From an uncultured Butyrivibrio sp. (lineage in GTDB: Bacteria; Bacillota; Clostridia; Lachnospirales; Lachnospiraceae), in assembly GCA_910577605.1 (NCBI GenBank), contig CAJTON010000011.1:10897-20081 (forward strand): a DNA stretch of 9,185 nucleotides, read 5' to 3'. Positions 5,672-9,185 of the stretch are shown one piece after another (positions within the stretch are counted from its first letter, which is position 1; each line of letters begins with the position of its first letter). The position numbers were made by a program, and so were the translations under genes. Below the pieces are notes generated by a model, which saw only the letters and a program-made list of their open reading frames with translations, was not told the DNA's origin and made no database searches.

Positions 5672-6139
5672 ATGGCAAAACGCTATGAATATGAGGCTAA
5701 AGCGACCGAGCTTATTGTTCCGATAATTGAGGCTCACAATTACGAGCTTGTCGATATGGAATATGTTAAAGAAGGCTCAAGCAATTATCTGCGCGCGTAT
5801 ATCGACAAACCGGGAGGAATAACCGTGGACGACTGCGAGACGGTCAGCCGCGCGTTCAGCGACAGGCTTGACGAAAAGGATTTTATAAGCGAGTCCTATA
5901 TTCTTGAGGTAAGCTCTCCGGGGCTTGGGAGACCCTTTAAAAAGGATAAGGATTTTGAGCGGAACATAGGAGAGGAAGTCGAGCTGAAGCTTTTTAAGCC
6001 GGTGGAACATAAGAAGGACTTTGTCGGCCTTCTGAGATCGTTTGACAAGGAAACGGTCACGATAATGCTTGAGGACGGCAAAGATGCGGTTTTTGAGCGC
6101 AAGGGAATTGCCATTATAAGGCAGACGGTTTATTTTTAA
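5672..6139 (+). CDS. rimP: Ribosome maturation factor RimP
   Basis: RimP is a cytoplasmic factor that helps late assembly of the 30S ribosomal subunit. The 155-residue protein has the usual size and two domains: an N-terminal alpha/beta part with VPIIEAHNYELVDMEYVKEG and YLRAYIDKPGGITVDDC, the conserved link EVSSPGLGRPFKKDKDF, and a C-terminal SH3-like part ending in FERKGIAIIRQTVYF. The frame is open further upstream to an ATG at 5603, but that would add 23 residues not seen in the family and would translate through the leader hairpin. ATG 5672, with AAGGAAG 7 bases before it, is the sound start. It is the first gene of the operon (called ylxS in Bacillus); nusA follows 38 bases after its stop. 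Confidence 0.95.
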   Translation: MAKRYEYEAKATELIVPIIEAHNYELVDMEYVKEGSSNYLRAYIDKPGGITVDDCETVSRAFSDRLDEKDFISESYILEVSSPGLGRPFKKDKDFERNIGEEVELKLFKPVEHKKDFVGLLRSFDKETVTIMLEDGKDAVFERKGIAIIRQTVYF

Positions 6140-6177
6140 CGTAAAAAATATAATATGTATAGGAGGATAAAGGAAAA

Positions 6178-7320
6178 ATGAACAGCGAATTAATTGAGGC
6201 ACTCGATGCTTTGGAAAAGGAGAAGAAGATCAGTAAGGATACATTGATTGAGGCAATAGAGATATCGCTTCTTAACGCCTGCAAGACGCATTACGGAAAA
6301 TCGGATAATTTTACGGTCAAGGTCGATCCGGAGACGGGGGATTTTTCGGTTATCGCCGCCAAAGAGGTGGTTGAGGAGGTTGAGGACAGCGTGACGCAGA
6401 TAAGTATCCCCGAAGCCAAAATGATTAATTCACAGTATGAAGCAGGAGATACAGTAAACATAGACATTCATTCCGTCGAGCTTGGAAGGATAGCGATACA
6501 GAACGCTAAGAACGTTATTCTTCAGAAGATACGCGAGGAGGAGCGCCGAGTTCTCTATGACGATTATTACAGCAAGGAGAAGGACGTTATCACCGGAGTC
6601 GTACAAAGATACGCGGGACGCAATCTCATAATCAATCTCGGAAGAGCGGACGCGATACTTAACGAAAACGAGATGGTCAAGGGCGAGCATTACAGACCCA
6701 ACGACAGGATCAAGGTCTATATCGTGGAGGTAAAGGAGGACAAAAAAGGACCTAGGATACTTGTTTCGAGAACGCACCCCGAGCTTGTGAAGAGACTTTT
6801 TGAAGCGGAGGTGACCGAGGTGAGGGACGGGACCGTTGAGATCAAGAACGTTGCGCGCGAAGCAGGTTCGAGAACAAAGATGTCGGTATGGTCGAACGAT
6901 CCCAACGTAGATCCCGTGGGGGCCTGCGTCGGCGTGAACGGTTCAAGGGTAAACGCCGTTGTTGACGTTAACGGCGAGAAGATAGATGTAATAAACTGGA
7001 GCGAGAATCCCGCCAATCTCATTGAAAACGCGTTAAGCCCCGCGAAGGTGGTTTCGGTTGCCGCCGACGACGAGGAGAAAACTGCTCAGGTCATCGTTCC
7101 TGACTACCAGCTTTCTCTGGCTATCGGACGCGAGGGGCAGAACGCGAGACTTGCGGCAAAGCTCACGGGCTTTAAGATCGACATCAAGAGCGAGACTCAG
7201 GCAAACGAGCTGGGACTTCTCGATTTCAACTATTCGGATGAAGAATATGAGGAATATGACGACAATTATGACGACGGTTACGATGCTGATTACGCGGACG
7301 ACTATCAGGATGAGCAATAA
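6178..7320 (+). CDS. nusA: Transcription termination/antitermination factor NusA
   Basis: NusA binds RNA polymerase and nascent RNA and controls pausing and termination. The 380-residue protein has the Firmicute layout without C-terminal AR repeats: polymerase-binding N-terminal domain (about 1-128), S1 domain (about 134-198), KH1 (about 202-275) and KH2 (about 278-347). KH2 has the normal GxxG loop (GREG, 317-320). In KH1 the usual GPRG/GPKG loop reads GVNG (252-255), followed by SRVNAVVDVNGEKIDVI, losing the basic residue and the proline. After KH2 comes an acidic tail (about 349-380) in which Tyr recurs at 352, 357, 360, 364, 368, 372 and 376. A consensus AGGAGG (6161-6166) and a second AAAGGA (6169-6174) precede the ATG. 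The protein probably represses its own operon at the leader hairpin, as known for Bacillus. Confidence 0.97.
   Translation: MNSELIEALDALEKEKKISKDTLIEAIEISLLNACKTHYGKSDNFTVKVDPETGDFSVIAAKEVVEEVEDSVTQISIPEAKMINSQYEAGDTVNIDIHSVELGRIAIQNAKNVILQKIREEERRVLYDDYYSKEKDVITGVVQRYAGRNLIINLGRADAILNENEMVKGEHYRPNDRIKVYIVEVKEDKKGPRILVSRTHPELVKRLFEAEVTEVRDGTVEIKNVAREAGSRTKMSVWSNDPNVDPVGACVGVNGSRVNAVVDVNGEKIDVINWSENPANLIENALSPAKVVSVAADDEEKTAQVIVPDYQLSLAIGREGQNARLAAKLTGFKIDIKSETQANELGLLDFNYSDEEYEEYDDNYDDGYDADYADDYQDEQ
7255..7314 (+). repeat. Five degenerate 12-bp repeats coding the Tyr/Asp tail of NusA
   Basis: From 7255 five successive 12-base units encode YDDN, YDDG, YDAD, YADD and YQDE (residues 360-379). 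The first two units are near-identical at DNA level (TATGACGACAAT, TATGACGACGGT); the others keep mainly the Tyr codon and acidic residues. This suggests small tandem duplications later kept by protein-level selection or drift. Confidence 0.7.
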
Positions 7321-7340
7321 TTGCCGGGCGGTATGAAAAA

Positions 7341-7619
7341 ATGGCTGTCAACAAAAAAATTCCGCAGAGACAATGTATCGGATGCGGTGAGAATAAGGAT
7401 AAAAAATCACTTATCAGAGTGATCAAAACGGCGGATAACGAAATCCTTTTGGACGAAACAGGAAAGAAAAACGGCAGGGGAGCATATATCTGTAAGGCGG
7501 CGGAATGTCTCAGAAAGGCTGTCAAAAACAAAGGACTTGATCGTTCCTTTAAAATGCAGATACCCCAATCCGTGTACGACGAATTGCAGAAGGAGATGGA
7601 AAAGCTTGAGACAAGATAA
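7341..7619 (+). CDS. ylxR: YlxR family RNA-binding protein
   Basis: The 92-residue protein has the full YlxR (DUF448) pattern: PQRQCIGC at 8-15, KKSLIRV at 21-27, the DETGKKNGRGAYICKAAEC block at 38-56 and LDRSF at 66-70. Cys12, Cys15, Cys51 and Cys56 are conserved-type cysteines. The family is a small, basic, probably nucleic-acid-binding protein always found between nusA and infB in Firmicutes; its exact job is not settled. The ATG lies 20 bases after the nusA stop; the ribosome site (GGGCGG) is poor, so coupling to nusA translation is likely. Confidence 0.93.
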   Translation: MAVNKKIPQRQCIGCGENKDKKSLIRVIKTADNEILLDETGKKNGRGAYICKAAECLRKAVKNKGLDRSFKMQIPQSVYDELQKEMEKLETR

Positions 7620-7914
7620 GGTGCTTTCACTGCTTGGACTTGCGAAAAAAAGCGGGAATATCGCAAGCGGTGAGTTCGCGACGGAAAAGGCGGTAAAGAC
7701 AGGAACGGCTTTTCTCGTGGTCGTTGCAAACGACGCGTCCGACAACACAAGAAAGCGTTTTGCCGACAAATGTTCATTCTATAATGTGCCGATTGAATTT
7801 TACTCCGACAAAGCGGGCCTGGGGCACGCGCTGGGATTTGAGATGAGAACGTCCCTCGCGGTTCTGGATCCGGGCTTTGCCGATTCACTTATCAAAAAAA
7901 TCAGAGAGAGGTAA
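7606..7914 (+). CDS. ylxQ: L7Ae-family ribosomal-like RNA-binding protein YlxQ
   Basis: The protein is of the L7Ae/L30e/S12e/Gadd45 fold, which binds kink-turn RNA; Bacillus YlxQ occupies the same operon place. Recognisable parts are LSLLGLAKKSGNIASGE near the N-terminus, AFLVVVANDASDNT, FADKCSFYNVPI, LGHALGFE and AVLDPGFADSLIKKI. The first ATG in frame is at 7537, deep inside ylxR, and would add residues foreign to the family. TTG at 7606, with AAGGAG (7590-7595) 10 bases before it, gives 102 residues, the normal size, and a 14-base overlap with the end of ylxR. GTG at 7621 is the alternative but lacks a ribosome site at proper distance. Confidence 0.9.
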   Translation: MRQDKVLSLLGLAKKSGNIASGEFATEKAVKTGTAFLVVVANDASDNTRKRFADKCSFYNVPIEFYSDKAGLGHALGFEMRTSLAVLDPGFADSLIKKIRER

Positions 7915-7925
7915 GTTTTAACTAA

Positions 7926-9185
7926 ATGAGAGTTCACGAATTATCAAAAGAATTAAACATATCAAATAAAGAGCTTGTGGAGTTTCTGTCGGCGGACAAC
8001 AGCGACATTAAAAGCCACATGAGTTCCGTCTCGGAGCCTGAGGCGGGAAAGGCGAGAAAGCATTTTGAAAAGCCCGCGCCCGCGCCTGCCAAAAACGAAG
8101 CTCCGGCAAAGTCCGAAAAGCCGTCCGATGCGGCAGAGGCGAAACAGGAGCAGAAGCCCGCTCAGGCGAAAGAGGAGGGAAAGAAGGGGGAGCCTAAGAA
8201 ACAGATATTCCGTTCCTTCAATCCTCAGAACAGCGGACGCAAGGAAGTTAGGAATCAGAGACGTCCGGGGGACAGACCTGCAAAGCCCGGAGCAAGACCG
8301 CAAAGACCGGACGGACAGAGGCCTAGCGACAGAGTGAGGCCCGATGGACAGAGACCCAGCGATAGGGTGAGACCGGACGGACAGAGGCCTAGCGACAGGG
8401 TAAGACCGGACGGACAGAGACCGAACGACAGGGTAAGACCGGACGGACAGAGACCCAGCGACAGGGTGAGACCGGACGGACAGAGACCCAGCGACAGGGT
8501 AAGACCGGACGGACAGAGGTCAGGCGACAGAGTAAGACCGGACGGACAGAGAAACGATAACAGAGGCGGCAGACCTGACAACAGAGGAAACCGTCAGGAC
8601 GGCGGCAGATTCGACAACAGGGGCGGCAGACCGGACGGACAGAGAAACGATAACAGAGGCGGCAGACCCGGAGATAAATCTTTCGGCGGGGACGACAGAC
8701 GTCAGGGCGGCGGAAACAGGTTCCGCGGAAACGACAGGGACAGGAATACTGCAGGCTTTGACGGCGGCGAGGCGATCAAGGAGCGCGAGGCAAAGGAACA
8801 GAGGAACCGTGACCGCGAGAACCGCAGGAAGGACAACAACAGCTACGACAGACAGGACAGACTTGAGAATACCAAGGCTCTTGAGAAAAATGCCAAGAAC
8901 AGACAGCAGCAGAAGAAGGAAGAGGAAGAGACTATCAAGACACTTGTTCTTCCCGATACCATTACCATCAAGGAGCTTGCAGACAAGATGAAGATCGCTC
9001 CCGCGGTGCTTGTCAAGAAGCTTTTCCTTAAAGGAACGGTCGTTACTATCAATCAGGAGATCGATTTTGATACCGCGGAGGAAATTGCGCTTGAGTTTAA
9101 CTGCATATGCGAGCATGAGATCAAGGTCGACGTTATAGAGGAGCTTCTCCGCGAGGAGGACGAAGATCCCGATACGCTTGTACCC
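7926..9185 (+). CDS. infB: Translation initiation factor IF-2 (partial, first 420 residues)
   Basis: IF2 is the GTPase that brings initiator tRNA to the 30S subunit and joins the subunits. Only the N-terminal part is here: the window ends before the G domain. Residues 1-45 form an IF2_N subdomain (MRVHELSKELNISNKELVEFL). Residues about 50-125 are a linker rich in Ala, Lys, Glu and Pro. Residues 127-203 are seven 11-residue repeats of the type RPDGQRPSDRV, followed by Gly/Arg/Asn/Asp-rich sequence with several RGG motifs (204-285), a charged helix (about 290-335) and the second IF2_N domain (about 338-395, with LPDTITIKELADKMKI), then the acidic stretch that usually precedes the G domain. The whole frame is open, so the repeats do not break the gene. 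Long disordered linkers are common in IF2, but this repeat is unusually regular. The ATG lies 11 bases after the ylxQ stop with only a distant AGAGAGG. Confidence 0.96.
   Translation, partial: MRVHELSKELNISNKELVEFLSADNSDIKSHMSSVSEPEAGKARKHFEKPAPAPAKNEAPAKSEKPSDAAEAKQEQKPAQAKEEGKKGEPKKQIFRSFNPQNSGRKEVRNQRRPGDRPAKPGARPQRPDGQRPSDRVRPDGQRPSDRVRPDGQRPSDRVRPDGQRPNDRVRPDGQRPSDRVRPDGQRPSDRVRPDGQRSGDRVRPDGQRNDNRGGRPDNRGNRQDGGRFDNRGGRPDGQRNDNRGGRPGDKSFGGDDRRQGGGNRFRGNDRDRNTAGFDGGEAIKEREAKEQRNRDRENRRKDNNSYDRQDRLENTKALEKNAKNRQQQKKEEEETIKTLVLPDTITIKELADKMKIAPAVLVKKLFLKGTVVTINQEIDFDTAEEIALEFNCICEHEIKVDVIEELLREEDEDPDTLVP
8304..8552 (+). repeat. 33-bp in-frame tandem repeat in infB, seven units plus a partial eighth
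   Basis: Units start at 8304, 8337, 8370, 8403, 8436, 8469 and 8502; a partial unit covers 8535-8552. Each full unit encodes RPDGQRPSDRV or a close variant (unit 4 has N for S, unit 7 has RSGDRV). The central block AGACCGGACGGACAGAG is almost invariant at DNA level, also at silent positions, with unit 2 the most diverged (AGGCCCGATGG). That similarity points to recent expansion by slippage or unequal recombination. Confidence 0.92.
8535..8668 (+). repeat. Two perfect 41-bp direct repeats in infB
   Basis: Bases 8535-8575 and 8628-8668 are identical over 41 bases and encode RPDGQRNDNRGGRP. The copies lie 93 bases (31 codons) apart start to start, so the frame is kept. The first copy is also the end of the 33-bp array, which shows that a block containing the array edge was duplicated. 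Confidence 0.88.

Noticed and set aside
8255..8581. Minus-strand ORF with a striking CPSGLTLSLGL repeat
   Set aside because: The repeat is only the antisense reading of the 33-bp infB array; the sense frame is continuous with IF2 domains on both sides.
8304..8668. CRISPR array
   Set aside because: The repeat units abut without unique spacers and are in frame within infB.

Overview
The window looks like a chromosomal segment of an anaerobic, motile Firmicute (Bacillota), most likely a clostridium of the Lachnospiraceae type. The evidence is the gene order rimP-nusA-ylxR-ylxQ-infB, which is the Firmicute form of this operon; NusA without C-terminal AR repeats; an oxygen-sensitive [4Fe-4S] acyl-CoA dehydratase activase; strong AGGAGG ribosome binding sites; sigma-A type promoters; and a chemoreceptor of clostridial type. 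Base composition is moderate in genes and AT-rich between them, and I see no sign of recent transfer, prophage, insertion sequence, CRISPR or RNA genes. The genus assignment is inference.

Layout: (1) 1-982, minus strand, the N-terminal part of a giant 2-hydroxyacyl-CoA dehydratase activase, cut by the window edge. (2) 983-1376, a divergent control region with a promoter on each strand, a dyad over the rightward -35 box, a 29-codon leader ORF and a hairpin over the next start codon. (3) 1380-3239, a two-gene unit: a CorA-type Mg2+/metal channel followed after 3 bases by a rhomboid-like membrane protein that seems to lack the protease residues and carries a C-terminal zinc ribbon. A bidirectional terminator follows. 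(4) 3289-3468, minus strand, a 59-residue Bfd-like [2Fe-2S] protein. (5) 3625-5499, a membrane chemoreceptor with a double-Cache sensor, HAMP and signalling domain. (6) 5545-9185, the transcription/translation operon, with its own promoter and a weak terminator-like hairpin in the leader, then rimP, nusA, ylxR, ylxQ and the first 420 codons of infB.

How the genes work together: the last operon joins ribosome maturation (RimP), transcript elongation and termination (NusA), two small RNA-binding proteins (YlxR, YlxQ) and initiation factor IF2. The leader hairpin fits NusA-dependent autoregulation as known in Bacillus subtilis. The corA unit probably serves metal transport, and its leader has the makings of a translation-controlled switch. 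The activase, the Bfd-like protein and the chemoreceptor appear to be independent units.

I did not find a convincing wholly new system. The best leads are the corA leader (small ORF plus competing hairpins), the pseudo-rhomboid/zinc-ribbon partner of CorA, an RNA hairpin set between the Shine-Dalgarno and the start codon of the activase, and unusual disordered regions in NusA (tyrosine every four residues in an acidic tail) and IF2 (seven 11-residue repeats plus an RGG-like stretch).
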